From positions 7,797-49,876 of the forward strand of contig UZAN01042270.1 in assembly GCA_900618425.1 (NCBI GenBank): a stretch of DNA of 42,080 bases. The letters are read 5' to 3'. A program made the translations under genes and the position numbers. This document shows positions 1 through 10,799 of the stretch, piece by piece. Every line of letters starts with the position of its first letter. The first letter of the stretch is position 1. Below the pieces are notes generated by a model. That model was not told where the DNA came from. It did no database searches and was given only the letters and a program-made list of their open reading frames with translations. Source of the stretch: Echinostoma caproni. Lineage: Eukaryota; Platyhelminthes; Trematoda; Plagiorchiida; Echinostomatidae.

Positions 1-1924
1 TCACACAAAGAGCTAACAGTGTGTTTATGTTAATTCCGGACAGCCTTTGGGTTGATCCGCCCTAGATTACTGTTTGTACAAATTGAAAACCGTACGAAGT
101 AATCAAGATGAATGGAAGACGGGACCAGAGAGTAGAAATTAAGAACTCAGCCGCCATTTGATGGAACCGCTGCAGGAAACCCATTCTAGAAAAGCTTCAA
201 TTATTGTTGTCCATGAACACTATCATTGAAACTTTGAAATGCCCGGGCGACGTTTTTTCGCTGGTTACCCCTAAGTCGTTCAGATAAAACTATCACTAAC
301 TGTGCAAGAGTTCCTCGATTGTAGTAATGGTGAAATTAACAGGTAAGACCTGCCACCGAAAGGCATTACATGTTAATAACTATCACTGAGTACTAGAGAG
401 GGAGGTAAAGTGTAACACCTGGTTCACGAAGAAACTGATCCAATCGGGGCCATGTGAGACCCAGTTATTCAAATAAAAATAATTCAATGGGTCCCCACAC
501 AACCTGGCACTGCCACCATCACGACGGTTTATATAACCAATGTTTTGTTCTTATAGCACTGCCTAGATGAGTAACGGTTCCCAGTGCTGAACTGGCTGGG
601 TTTCTGGTAAAACAGTAAGCTGCCAAACTAAATCAAATGTATGCATTTGTTCGGAAAACTCCATAGAAACCTACAACTTCTCTCTGTTTTTCTTGCGCAC
701 GATTTCTTTAGTTACTCTGATGTGACATTTGTGTGCGTACACTTATACTACATTTAAGATGTTTTTTGTGTTAAGTGCAATCTTGGTTTCGTTCTTCCGT
801 TGGTATTATCTTTGTACTCAAATGGCTCGCTCTCAGCTTCTCGTTTAATTTATTTGGTGAAATGCCTTGATTGTTTTCCGGAGATGGTCCGCTCCTTTGT
901 TTGCTCAAGCTCCGGCTGCATTTCAAGCCTATCACTGGGGTTGATCCCGCCTCTTGACTCTGCGTAATGCAGCAACGTCTTCTGTGACACAAATGAGATG
1001 TACATGAGAGAATGTTACTCTGGTTCGCATTAGAGACTACCGGGTGGATTGCCGTTACTGTTTATCGTAGTGCCCATAGGTCTGTCTTCTTATGGTCTTT
1101 CCTAAGTTAGTTTGAACTTGTCGGGGGAGTACCCTCAGCTAGGAACTTGAGCACACCGTCGTCGATTTCACCAAACCCTGAACAACAAACGTTCCATTTT
1201 ATTTCTTATTTTGGTTACTGTTACTATGTTCAAGAGGATTTGCCTACGTCCTTCTCATCATATTGTTTGCTGGTTGGAATGATGCAATAAAAATGGCATT
1301 TTCATCAAATCAGCCAACCCCGGCCGAAACGATCGCTCGAAGCCAATGATGAATCCAATGAGTAAACATCTCCCACTTTGGTAAACCCAACAGTGAGGTA
1401 TTCTATGAGCTAATCATTATCCTCTGTGAGAGATAGTAAAGTAATGTAAACTCCAAACGATACCGTTCTCCACTTAGAAGTTTCCCGGTTTTGTGATTAT
1501 GCCTGAATTTGTGGCGCAAACATAGTTTTCCCTTGGTTCTCTTGGGAAGTGCAAAATGGAATCCTCCAGTCCAGTTCCCCTCTGTTTATGTATGAGTTGA
1601 AAACTATAAAGTTTCATTTATGTTAAACCACGTTTCATCGGTCACAATACATTATGCGCCCGCAATCTCTCCCTTTTATTTTCTCCACGTATTGATTATG
1701 CGCACACCTCAATCGACTGCACTACACTTGCACGCTCTTCTTCACATTGTGCGAATTTTCACCTTTTCACTTACTATCATGCGCCGTCGTTACTCATGGA
1801 ATGGTATTATTTGTTTCAAACGTGCCATGACATGCTTCATTGGTTCAGCGGTTTGTGCGACTTCATTTTCTCACTGTCCCGGCTGGAACAAAAAACGCAA
1901 GCGTGCAGGATCGAAAGTTGCCTT
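1..1924. other. No recognised gene; flank and possible 5' region of the CR1-type LINE
   Basis: I see no domain, tRNA-like structure or long repeat here. Short ORFs exist on both strands (for example 771-992 on the minus strand and 1620-1985 on the plus strand), but their composition is not protein-like and none matches a family I know. The stretch from about 1620 may be 5' sequence of the LINE that becomes recognisable at about 1925: it has several Cys and basic residues in a row, as LINE upstream regions often do. That last point is inference only. Confidence 0.4.
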
Positions 1925-1927
1925 TAA

Positions 1928-2170
1928 TTGCACCCCTCTGTCAGCACCAGCACTCGCTTCCTGTTTCCCAAAATGTCGGTTTTAACGTGTGCCCTCCGAT
2001 CAAGAATTCATGCTAACACGTGGGTAGTCTGTGTTCACGAATCCTGGCTGAATAAGGACGTAGATAACTCTCTAGTGTCAATAGATGGTATTCAAATTTA
2101 CCGGCAGGCTCACGGAACCGGGGGGAAAAAGACCGGAGGGGGTGTTGCCACATATATCAACGTTTCTTAG
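1928..2170 (+). pseudogene. LINE endonuclease N-terminal fragment (APE-type)
   Basis: The reading frame contains ESWLNKDVDNSLVSIDG followed by a basic Gly-rich GGGVATYI block. This is the usual start of the apurinic-like endonuclease of CR1/Jockey LINEs, where the E of the ESW block is a catalytic metal ligand. The frame ends in a stop just after the GGGVATY block. A shifted frame further down supplies the GDFN motif (2369-2380), so the domain is interrupted by at least one frameshift. In an intact element this enzyme nicks the target DNA for target-primed reverse transcription. Confidence 0.85.
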
Positions 2171-3006
2171 TGTGGCATGTCCTATGTTGCTTATTAGTAC
2201 TTTTCAAAAGGTATTGTGTGACTAAATATACAATGTCACCCTAGATTTTCCCGTTTTATTCAAACATTTTTGTCTATCTTGTATATACACACACATTTCG
2301 ATGCATTTTTCGTCGCTTTCGTACCCTTTATTGCCCCACTTTTAGCTGTTAACCTGCACATAATCGTTGGTGATTTCAACCATTTTAGCACTCATCTACT
2401 TTTATCGCTGGGTACGACAGATCACTGTCACTCTCCCACATGAGGTAACTCTATACTGGACAGAGTTATTACCAAGCACTGAGCCCTTTTTTCCTTTGCA
2501 CCAAATGCTACTATTTCTTCCAGTGTCCACTGATTACTCTTAGTTTGCCCAAAAGTTTATTCACACAGTGTATACAAATCTTTCTTCCGATCTGAGCACA
2601 TCATATTTTGTTTTCCTAACTTCTCACCTACACGCGTTTTCCTCATGAATGAATCTCGCAGGCAGGCCTCCCCATGGTTTAATCATCTTCTTCGCTGCCC
2701 ATGTGTCCACCTATCCACCCAAACAACCAATGCCATTTTAATTACTGCTGCCCTGTTCAAAGCCAATATGTGTTCAACGGAAAGATAAACTCTCCCCTAT
2801 TAAAGTCGTTGCGAAGACAAAAGAACCTGTGTGCAAGTCTCACAATGCTTCAGCTGTTAGGCATTTGTCCACGCTGATCAAGGCTGAAATAAATAGATTG
2901 AAAGCATTATTCTCTGATCGAATTCTGAGGACTGGAAACAGCTAACACCTGTGGCAATGTACAAGACTTCTCTGTGTAAGGAAGAAAGTACCGCCGGAGC
3001 TGGACG

Positions 3007-3336
3007 TTGATGCTGATGATCTCAATGCCGCATTCCTGCGCTATTCATCGGACATTCTTCATGCCTACTCGTCATAAAATATTTGTAACGTGGAACCACT
3101 CTCATATTGTGCTAACTCTTTTTAAAAGTTGCAAATCGTCTTCTACTGCAGATCCAGATAACTTGCATCCAACCCTCTTCGTTTGTTGTTCTGCTTCCCA
3201 AGCTGGGGCAATTACCTCTATTTTAAATGAATTTCTTAACACTTTTACTATCCCTAACTGTTGGAGGCCGGCCACAATCATACCAATCCCCAAAACATCC
3301 AGTTCTTCTGTCCTCTCCAAACGTTTTGTCCCATAG
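3007..3336 (+). pseudogene. LINE reverse transcriptase, N-terminal (fingers) fragment
   Basis: The frame encodes DPDNLHPTL, a weakly conserved helix, then NCWRPATIIPIPK. These are the first RT motifs (the 'PDxLxPxLL' and 'IPxxWxxAxIxPIPK' blocks) of CR1-type LINEs. Immediately upstream, in another frame (about 2984-3079), is the linker LDVDADDLNAAFLRYSSDIL that precedes RT in these elements. The stop at the end is followed by RT blocks in other frames (RPIALTSSALKLTER near 3330-3375, and PWTQSPPSFISSL near 3450). The domain is therefore broken by repeated frameshifts. Confidence 0.85.
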
Positions 3337-3756
3337 CATTAACATCTTCAGCTCTTAAATTGACTGAAAGGCCATCCTCAAACGCCTTCAACACTGTATA
3401 AACATTCCCAGCGATCCGTTGCAGTTTGCTTGCGAGCCTAATAAATCGACCTTGGACGCAGTCTCCACCCTCATTCATTTCATCCCTAAATCTTTCAACA
3501 GTTATGTTAAGGCTGTTCATTGTGCCCTTCTGGACTACTCTTGTGCATTTGAGTTCTTATAGGTTGTTACAAAAACTGGAATCATTTGAATGCCCCAAAC
3601 AGTTGTTAGCTTGGCTATCTAATTAATTTACCGATGCAGTACAAGCCAATAGATTGAAGAAGACAACATCAAATCCCTTAGTCGACAACTCCGGGGTTCT
3701 TCAAGCAGCTGTGCTATCCCCATACTTATTTTCCACTTATATTTGGCATATTCCCT

Positions 3757-4368
3757 GTGTTTCTCCCGCACAAATATGCAGATGACGTCGTGTTGCACCA
3801 ACCCATTTCTTCTTACTCGGATCGAAGCTCTTTCATCGACAATCTTGACCAAATTCAATCATTTTCCTCCTCATCGGGGCTAATCCTGAATCCCAGTAAA
3901 TGTTTTGAGTGTTTATATAGTTTTGCTTGCTCCCCATATCCGACAGACCCCACAGTGATTAATAACAATCCTTTATCCAGAGTGAACTCTGTCAAATATC
4001 TTGGTATAACCATAGATAGCAATCTTCATTGGTCAACCCACATCCAGAACTGCATTGGTAAACTGCGGCGCGTTTCATTTAAAATACGAAAGCTCAGACA
4101 GTTTTGCGCATCCCAGTCAGTTATTTCTACCTTTGTTTATCAGTGTGTTTTCTCCATCCTACTCTACTCTCACCCAGTTATTTTTCCTAGTTTACTCCAA
4201 AGGGATTTCAAAGTCTTATGCCGTGGTTTAACCAATAATAGTCGTGTCTCTTCCATTCCTGTGAATGAATTAGCTGTAAAGCTTTCAGAGTATCACGTAA
4301 TTTCCTGTGTGAAATTTGCTGAGAGGATTCTCACAGTTCCTGACCACCCACTGCGTGCAGAAAACTGA
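3757..4368 (+). pseudogene. LINE reverse transcriptase, palm and thumb fragment with YADD box
   Basis: This is the longest open piece of the element (203 codons). It opens just before the YADDVV catalytic box (3775-3786), where the two Asp bind metal. It continues through the GLILNPSKC block and VKYLGITIDSNLHW, the standard RT motif E region ('YLGVxID'). The remainder is the Cys- and Leu-rich C-terminal region typical of CR1 ORF2. The reading ends in a stop at 4366-4368, and the last ORF2 residues continue in a frame starting at 4368. The initiator Met is not a real start: the upstream RT motifs lie in other frames. Confidence 0.9.
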
Positions 4369-4520
4369 CACTTTGTCGTTCCCGTCATTCAACACGCTCC
4401 CAATTCCGCCAAATTTCATCTCGTATTAATGCATACCGCAAATCACCCATACCATATCTTGCTCGTCTACTCATACACGACGAGTGGACAATAAGTGAAC
4501 TTTGTCTTAACCTTGGATAA
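4368..4520 (+). pseudogene. LINE ORF2 C-terminal tail
   Basis: A frameshift at about 4366 is followed by 50 codons in the next frame, containing CRSRHSTRSQFRQIS, INAYRKSPIPYLARLL and a closing HDEW block, then a TAA stop at 4518-4520. This matches the end of ORF2 in CR1-like elements and sets the 3' coding boundary of the copy. I could not define the 3' UTR or target-site duplication; no microsatellite-like tail is obvious after 4520. Confidence 0.72.
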
Positions 4521-5157
4521 TGAAATGTCCCCATGCCTGCAAAAACGTTTCTACATGTTGATTATTTACATTGTGACCGTTAGCGTGTGTATGATTTTGA
4601 TAACTGAAATGTGAGCTTGAGTGCTTGCAAATACAATACAACACACGCATTTGTGTGCAACATCAATTTATCTTCAATACGCTCGTTCTTTTTGTTTGGG
4701 GTTTGGTGATCCTGTTCCGCACAATCGGGGAAATCAATCCAACTACAGTGCGCGTTTTACTGCTTCCATGATACTTGTTCGTGCCGTGGGTTTTTTGAGT
4801 CCTAACCTTTAAATTCACTGATCTTGAATTCAGTTGCACATTAGCTGTTTGACATTCCGATACAGAGTATGGATAAAGAATGGGCATTGTGCTTAGTATT
4901 ACTTGATTGGACCCAAGGAAATTTTGCATTCATTTTTCTGATTAAAAATGTCTGAATGAAGGTCGTGCAATCACCAAGAATGTCTGGCTCTATGATTTCT
5001 CTGACCTTGTTGGTGACTGATATGTCAGTTTCAATCACAGTGAAGGACCCAATGGAGTAATACGGGATATGCATTTTGTACGGCCTGTTGCTGAAACCCA
5101 AGACTCTCTTAAACATTTGTCTGTTCTATGATAACACCGTAGGGTACTTTTTCAGTC
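4521..5157. other. Flank between LINE and SINE copy 1
   Basis: This holds the probable 3' UTR of the LINE and then unassigned DNA. The minus strand is open at 4841-5116 and 4663-4929. The first contains a block (VTNKVREIIEPDIL) faintly like the 'DLVxTN' region of LINE endonucleases, but the alignment is too weak to call. No other feature is visible. Confidence 0.35.
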
Positions 5158-5340
5158 ACTACGGTGATAGTCCGGTGGTAACGTTACCAATGTATCACCC
5201 AGGGGATGTGTTCCAATCCCACCACTAGTGCCTAACTTTCTCTACTGTGTGTTGAATGACAGCCCTTTGATTGGTCGCTTCCCTCTTCCTGAAAACTGTA
5301 TCCTTGTATATTCATTAAAAGAAAGTAAAAAATGAAAAAA
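5158..5340 (+). repeat. tRNA-derived SINE, copy 1
   Basis: The head contains a Pol III A-box-like block (AGTCCGGTGGTAAC, about 5169-5182) and a B-box-like block (TGTTCCAATCCC, about 5209-5220) about 40 bases apart, as in tRNA-derived SINEs. The body continues TTTGATTGGTCGCTTCCC and the tail CCTGAAAACTGTATCCTTG, then ends in A-rich sequence (AAAAGAAAGTAAAAAATG). The body and tail match copy 4 (41494-41680) closely, and the tail matches copies 2 and 3. The B box has lost its G (TTCCAATCC for TTCGAATCC), so this copy is probably silent. Confidence 0.85.
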
Positions 5341-5950
5341 GCGTTTCGAAATACTGCTTTTCCGAAGTTCATCACTGCTTACTGAGGGTCTGCGCTTTGT
5401 TTATCTAATAAGCGGACCATTTCCCCAGCCGGAAGTAGAGTGTGGTTGAATAGTCCCGTCAGTCTGAGAAGCGTTATTCATTTCGCATATTAGTTTCTAA
5501 TTTTGCTATTTGACGAATGTGCCGAGGTGTCACAACATTTTGGTGTCTTCTTTTGGCGAATTTATTGTCCTCGACTGGCCCACTATTCTGAAGTTACCAG
5601 CTGGCAATCTCCATTAGATCCCTCTCCATTCCTTTCTTCGTGCTTGTCTCAAATGCCTTACGTTTATCCTTGATCGTGTATAACTAACGACTGTTCCTGA
5701 ACTGCAGCTCGCGTGGATCAATTATCGTCACATGTTTAGCGATTATATGTACTGCTTGTGGTTGGTGGTTTTATCCGAGGTGATCCCTGTAACCAGTGAC
5801 GCCCCAAACTAGTGCACATGAATCGTTCTAAATAGCCGTTTTGAATAGGAAATTCTCGAATACATCCCATTACACTGCTACTGAAGTCATCCGATCGTAT
5901 TCCTCGCTTGTTGTTAAGCCAACTTTGAATCCGGTTAAGACTTCCTGCCT

Positions 5951-6127
5951 ATGCAACAAAACTTTGGAGTCGAAATTTTCGAAGGCTTCTTTTTAGATGG
6001 TGCACTGGAGAGTGCCCTCTATTTTGAACGCCTCAGAACGCTAGTTGTTAAGCAACGCTTTTGCAACCTTTGGCAATTAAATCTTGAAGATTATATTCAA
6101 CAGTATGAGTGGATTCGCCGTGATTAG
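5951..6127 (+). CDS. Unidentified 58-residue ORF, possibly a gene or element fragment
   Basis: An ATG-started frame of 58 codons ends in TAG at 6125-6127, with an in-frame stop 15 bases before the ATG. The product is rich in Phe, Leu, Glu and Asp, with segments such as FLDGALESALYFERLR and NLWQLNLEDYIQQYEW. That amphipathic, acidic/aromatic pattern looks more like a folded helical protein than the Ser/Thr/Lys-rich translation typical of AT-rich noncoding DNA. I do not recognise a family. The start context is weak (C at -3). It could be an exon, the remnant of an element gag-like region, or chance. Confidence 0.22.
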   Translation: MQQNFGVEIFEGFFLDGALESALYFERLRTLVVKQRFCNLWQLNLEDYIQQYEWIRRD

Positions 6128-6850
6128 CAATAAATATATATTGTAGAATGTGAAACAATCGATTATCTCTGTTAGCATCTTATGGTCTAACTATACCAGG
6201 AATTCATCTGCAAAAAGTAGGCAACGAGGAGAAACCCATGCTATCTCAACTCCTTGCTTGCGTACTTTGTCGATAGCTTTCACTTGTACGTTTCGTGCGA
6301 TTACATGTGTTCAGATTCTGCTTCCAGATGCGGATGTTTATTCATTCTAGTTGGACGACACCACTCAAATCCTGCAAACCGTAAGTATAACATATTGCTC
6401 ACAAATCCCATGGAAATCATCAAACATTCATCTCACCCCGGATTGCGAACTTATCATACCTTCCGATTTGGTCAACCAGCATTTAATATGGTTGAATTTC
6501 GCAACTCAACGCGTTTGACTTCAACATACCAAGTCGATGAACACTTTTCATTCAATTTCGATTCAGTTCGTCAATGCCCTGTGGTATTGCAATAGTAAAT
6601 GACATGGTGGGGTCCCGTTTTTGCCACCTATGATTGCTCAGCGCATGAATCTGACGTAGACTTTTGGAAATTGCAGATTCACTACATCTGCCACAATGAA
6701 TGAAGTGCATCCTGGCGTCCCACGGGAACTTTGTACGAAACACGAACTTTCTTAGCACAAACAGATGTCTGGCGTGTTCCAATTGTCCATATATGACATT
6801 ATCATACATAATGGCCAAATATTTTATTTTCGATTGTTTGTCCACCGGCT

Positions 6851-6876
6851 AATATATATATATATGTATATATATA
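6851..6876. repeat. AT dinucleotide microsatellite
   Basis: Alternating TA repeats are broken once by a G (TATATATATATATGTATATATATA). It is probably length-polymorphic; no gene context is visible. Confidence 0.9.
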
Positions 6877-7002
6877 TCACAATTAATATCATAATTATTG
6901 CAGGGAAAAAATCATTACAGGATGAGAAAAAAATTACATTTCAGTTCCGTGACCGGATGTTGTTCAAAACTACAGATCTCACACACGCATGGGTTCAGGT
7001 CA

Positions 7003-7335
7003 TTAGTGGGGGATCGCCATTTCGAGTGTGGCAAGGGGCATGGACGGCCTACTATTCCTACAACTTGTTTCAGGGGAGCCATGCTGAGGGGTGTACAGAT
7101 TTATTCCAATCGCCTGCGCTATTTCTGAAATGCAACTATCAATTCTCTCCAATCGACGGCTGCGAACCAAATCGAGGGGGCCAAATACCTGGGTAATAAT
7201 CATGTGATTTAGCTCAAATAGGTGTGAAATGATCGGACAATTGAAGGTCCTATTCACTTCACTAATGAAACAACATCTGCTTATACGGCCAGTGTACCAT
7301 TTGCCACACATGCACATATAATCAGGCGCACCCAA
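7003..7335 (-). mobile_element. Penelope-like element fragment: GIY-YIG endonuclease end
   Basis: The minus-strand frame (110 codons) has the layout of the C-terminal endonuclease of Penelope-like elements. A CMCGKWYTGRISR block corresponds to the usual 'CxCGxxYIGRTxR' GIY-YIG signature, followed by a HLFELNHMI block ('HLxxxxHxV') and AQAIGINLYTP ('AEALAIxxxxP'). The first Tyr/Ile of the signature is changed (WYTGR), and the central Arg/Glu-bearing helix looks damaged. No RT is attached: upstream sequence on the minus strand (above 7335) shows no PLE palm motif, so this is a 3'-end fragment. In an intact element the domain nicks DNA to prime reverse transcription. The Met at the given end is not a true start. 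Confidence 0.58.
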
Positions 7336-8499
7336 AAAAGGAACGTATCAAGCAGGTCAGCAATGTGTGACGCAGGTTGTTTAGGACGTGCTTTCAGTCC
7401 GACTAAAGTGATTATTTTTAAGAGTATCTGACTTCGCGAGAACTACGTACTGCATTATATGGGTATGATCAACAGAGCCTACAACTGACTGATGCATGTG
7501 TTCATAAATGCCTGCGGCCAGTTTGACTGAACGATTGGCCGATTGATTGACTGACTGTTTGAATTCCCGTCTGACGGCATTCGGATGCAGTGTGACGTTT
7601 GAACCGTTGTTTGCCTGCCTGCCTTCCTACATGTTGGCGTTTCTGCTTCCTTCCCGGCTTATGCACTGGCTACATATTTGTCGTTTACAATAAAACTGTT
7701 GCCTCATTCCCTATGTACTCATCTCCCTAACAAACCCGGAAAATACAAGAGTAAATTCTCCGCATTTGCTGGAGGGAACTGGCAGTTTATCACTTCGACA
7801 TTAGCGTCTAGCTGTCTCTGTAGGCAATCAGATATCATGACATATCTTGTTGTCAGAATGAAATCCAAGTTAATCCGATTCCTGTTTCAGATCTTTTAGG
7901 AAGTGATTGATGCCAACTAAATCATTCTATGACGGAGCAGTTTCAGAATGAGCAATGGAAACCTGCAAGTTCCTATATAGACGGCCTTGAAATGGAAAAT
8001 ATATCCTTATATAATTTAAACACTTTGTGAGATGATCGTATCCGAAAGTGACTGAAATTCAAGATAAATCTTTGTAAAAGCCATTGCTCTATGTCTGAAT
8101 ATGTTCTTTGTGAAACGAATCCGTTCCTAGAGGTTCGGCAGTCCAGCTATAACAACTAGACATGCTTTGTTTTACAATGCATTCTGAGCTGTACTATAAG
8201 GTGCTAAAAAGGATTCGCTTATTTACCGAAAGGATCTACAGGCTGCTCTCAAAATCACCCTCTCACCAATTTACTAATTGTGCAAGGAGATGTATGATGA
8301 CAGCAAAATCCAAAATACCAACAAAGGTATATTTAAAAGAATAAAATCTCATTATTTATGATTCACTCCAGGAATTATTTTCCGTTATGACGTTTTATCA
8401 TGGCATTCATACCAAATTGCCAGTCCGTTTGAGGGAAATGCGTCTTCATGCCTCACGTTACATTTTTCTCAGCGTGCTTCTGTATTCCCTCTCTTGCAG
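7336..8499. other. Intergenic; nothing recognised
   Basis: This stretch contains a short GATTGATTGACTGACTG simple repeat near 7537-7553 and AT-rich DNA. Small ORFs at 7678-7899 and 8162-8344 have no recognisable motif. The interval ends in a strong splice-acceptor-like tract (TATTCCCTCTCTTGCAG, ending at 8499). Confidence 0.4.
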
Positions 8500-8990
8500 A
8501 CTGCTAGTAAATTCTCTCTTCAGGGAACTGTTCACCGACGGTGGAAACTCACCTGGGACTCGGTACACGTTCTGTTGTCTTAAGCATCCGATCACGGAGG
8601 ACATCCTGACGTACAAGCAATCTCAAGCGTATTGCAAATCTGTTACAGGAGATAGTTGATAGGGCAAACCGGGAAGACATCCCAAAAAATTTGAATGAAG
8701 CTTCTAGTCTAAATGGAGACCAATGGTCTTACATTATCAGGCATCACAAAAGAGTTATAATGAGTTTGGTTTATTTGAAAATATCAACTATTTACTCAAT
8801 ATTGCACAGACAAATGGAAACGGGAAGGTTGATAGTACAAAATATGACCTTGAAAATAGCATCGCTGACGGTAAAGTACACCCAGAGGGACCAAAATCGA
8901 ATCTCCCCTGTCCTACTCACACATGATGGCGAGAGGAACATCGCAGCTACGGTCGACATGCAGAGACCTCGCTTGCGTGTGGCCCGACCA
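8500..8990 (+). pseudogene. Unidentified coding-like patch, probably frameshifted
   Basis: Directly after the acceptor-like site ending at 8499, plus-strand frames show a run of protein-like segments that jump frame. They are LFRELFTDGGNSPGTRYTF (about 8512-8570), then NLKRIANLLQEIVDRANRED (about 8621-8680) continuing to NGDQWSYIIRHHKR, then FGLFENINYLLNIAQTNGNG (about 8769-8830) with DSTKYDLENSIADGKVHPEG. Each segment has helical, charged composition, unlike the surrounding AT-rich translation. Three frames are needed within 350 bases, which suggests a decayed gene or element ORF rather than one exon. I do not recognise the family. Confidence 0.3.
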
Positions 8991-10799
8991 TGACAGACCT
9001 GTCATCAGGGTTTCTTTCTATAAGGTTTTGTCCTATAAATTTTCTCTGTCCCATTCTAGTGTGACTGATGGTATTTGACCGTCCTAAAACGTTTCCAGTT
9101 TATTTTCACCAACCCTTAAAATAAGAACATTATAGCATTTGAAAAAGATCTTTTAAGGAGACTAACTAACGTAAACACTTTTCTTTAACATATATCGTTT
9201 GTTAAATTATCAACCATCGGACCTGATTTCACATTACTGTTTAAACCACACAACAAATTATCTGTCTCAAAGAGCTTGTTGCAAGCAGTACACAATAATA
9301 AACTTGCTGACTTTCAAAGCATTCATACATACCAGGCACCACAAACCCTTACATCAATTGAACAAAAATGGGTCTGTGGTTAAGGGCAAGGTTCACAACG
9401 AGGAGCTGCAGTTAATACATGATAGATACCTGCACTGAAACCAGCTGTCCGGTGCTCTTTGTTGGTCACCACAAAGATATCCATCGTAAACAAAGAGATG
9501 ACATCAGCTATTTCAATAAACTTCTCTGATTTAAACTATATATCCATCTTATCGAAAGTCAACATTCAAACTTAATTTCGGTCGTTTGGATTTGTGAAAG
9601 TAAACACTTAAAGTGTTTCTCGTTTGAAACCGATCCGTTTTATAAATCAATCAGCTTGAAGTTAAAGAACTCTAATTTTTCGTATTTCCTTTTTTCATTG
9701 ATACTCATCCGACGGACAATGTTAAACAGACTTAACAGTTCATTTACTTTCAGCGCTGCGCTCGTCGCTCACGGCACATCACCCTATTGTGCATCAGCCT
9801 ATTGTGCACGTATAAAACTAACTCAGTCTTGGTGATGACCGACCTAGAAGGCAATGCCAACAGATCGCTAAAGAAATTTCATATGAAAGTCAATGTGTTT
9901 ACAGGTGGGAAACTCCCGTGGAGTGAAACACGTTCGTACAATCACCAACGGTGTCTGATGCCGGGGAATAATAAAACAGATTGAACGAAATGAGACAGTC
10001 TAAAAAGGAGCATACGGATAGTAATGCTTTCGTAAAACAAATTGGGGTTAACTCATTAGTTACGCCAATGGATTTGGTTGCTGGATAAGGCGAAACTAGG
10101 AAACGAATTCCGAACGCTCGGGTGAGACGATGGACACAAAATGTTTAGACCCTAGTCGGATGAAACAGTTGTTTTCAGCAGTTTGTTTCCAAATCGTCTG
10201 CAAATTCCAGAGGTAAACTAGGCAACAGAATACAAAATTAAGCACAAACTTAGCACCCAAAATGAGGGGCGGTTTGTCACGGTCAGCTTGCGTCAGTTTG
10301 TTAAATTAGGTCACGACCTCGGGGTGGCTGGACAGCGGATCCAATTGGTCCTGATGATTCACTGGACAATATTTGTGCGATAAGAACTCGAAGTGAACAA
10401 TTTTCTGTTTTTTTTTTCTTGAATAAACCTGATCAGTTTGTTCTAACATACATTTTGCTTATTTTATGAAGGAGCAGTTGTCACTCGACCCTAAGTTTTC
10501 TACCCTTGCCTGAAATCTGGACATATATGTGATTATGGACTGTTATTCTCTACTCAAACTCGAGGGCTGAATGCAATATCTAATGAGGCACTCGAGGAGG
10601 TCAAGTCAACGCTAGTAAACGTTCGCCATTTCTACCTGTATTCTGTGGCAAATCTATGGAATATCCAGGGAATCATATAGACCTTCCCGGACGGAGGGAG
10701 CCATTGTTTTCCGTGATCCAAATGAGAAGGACTCCATGCAACAAACCAAGCAGCAATCAAATACTACCCTTGGATAGCTGAGATATACGCATTTAATTA
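8991..10799. other. Intergenic; nothing recognised
   Basis: Short plus-strand ORFs at 9199-9438 and 9787-9984 have no known motif. A T-run lies at about 10408-10418. I could not find upstream (N-terminal) PLE sequence before about 10800. Confidence 0.4.

Larger units (their letters stand above)
1925..4520 (+). mobile_element. Degenerate CR1/Jockey-type non-LTR retrotransposon (LINE)
   Basis: Conserved blocks of a LINE ORF2 appear in the correct order on the plus strand, scattered over all three frames. They are: the start of an APE-type endonuclease (about 1928-2170), the endonuclease GDFN motif (2369-2380), the linker before RT (about 2984-3079, with a FLRYSSDIL block), RT fingers/palm (3130-3336), the RT block VLSPYLFSTYI (about 3690-3745), the YADD catalytic box (3775-3786), the thumb region, and the C-terminal tail ending in a stop at 4518-4520. 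At least six frameshifts and many stops separate the blocks, so the copy is dead. ORF1 and the 5' end were not identified. The YADD box with APE-type endonuclease, and the similarity of the blocks to CR1 ORF2, point to CR1/Jockey rather than RTE. Clade placement is from motif memory, not a tree. Confidence 0.88.
5341..7002. other. Intergenic stretch with one notable short ORF and an AT microsatellite
   Basis: Apart from the 58-codon ORF at 5951-6127 and the AT dinucleotide run at 6851-6876 (both listed separately), I recognise nothing here. ORFs on both strands near 6150-6850 overlap one another and have no motif I know. The minus strand at about 6190-6250 reads CLLFADEFLV, superficially like an RT box, but its surroundings do not support it. 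Confidence 0.35.

Noticed and set aside
4841..5116. A minus-strand LINE endonuclease fragment
   Set aside because: The block VTNKVREIIEPDIL only loosely resembles the 'DLVxTN...' motif, with no neighbouring endonuclease or RT block on that strand.
6190..6250. A minus-strand reverse-transcriptase box (FADE)
   Set aside because: The catalytic second Asp is absent and neither upstream nor downstream RT motifs are present.
10330..10400. A hammerhead ribozyme, known from some PLEs and fluke SINEs
   Set aside because: CTGATGA-type cores were looked for on both strands (for example near 10350, 19328, 20464, and on the minus strand near 9006 and 29250). None is followed by a stem and GAAA in the required arrangement.
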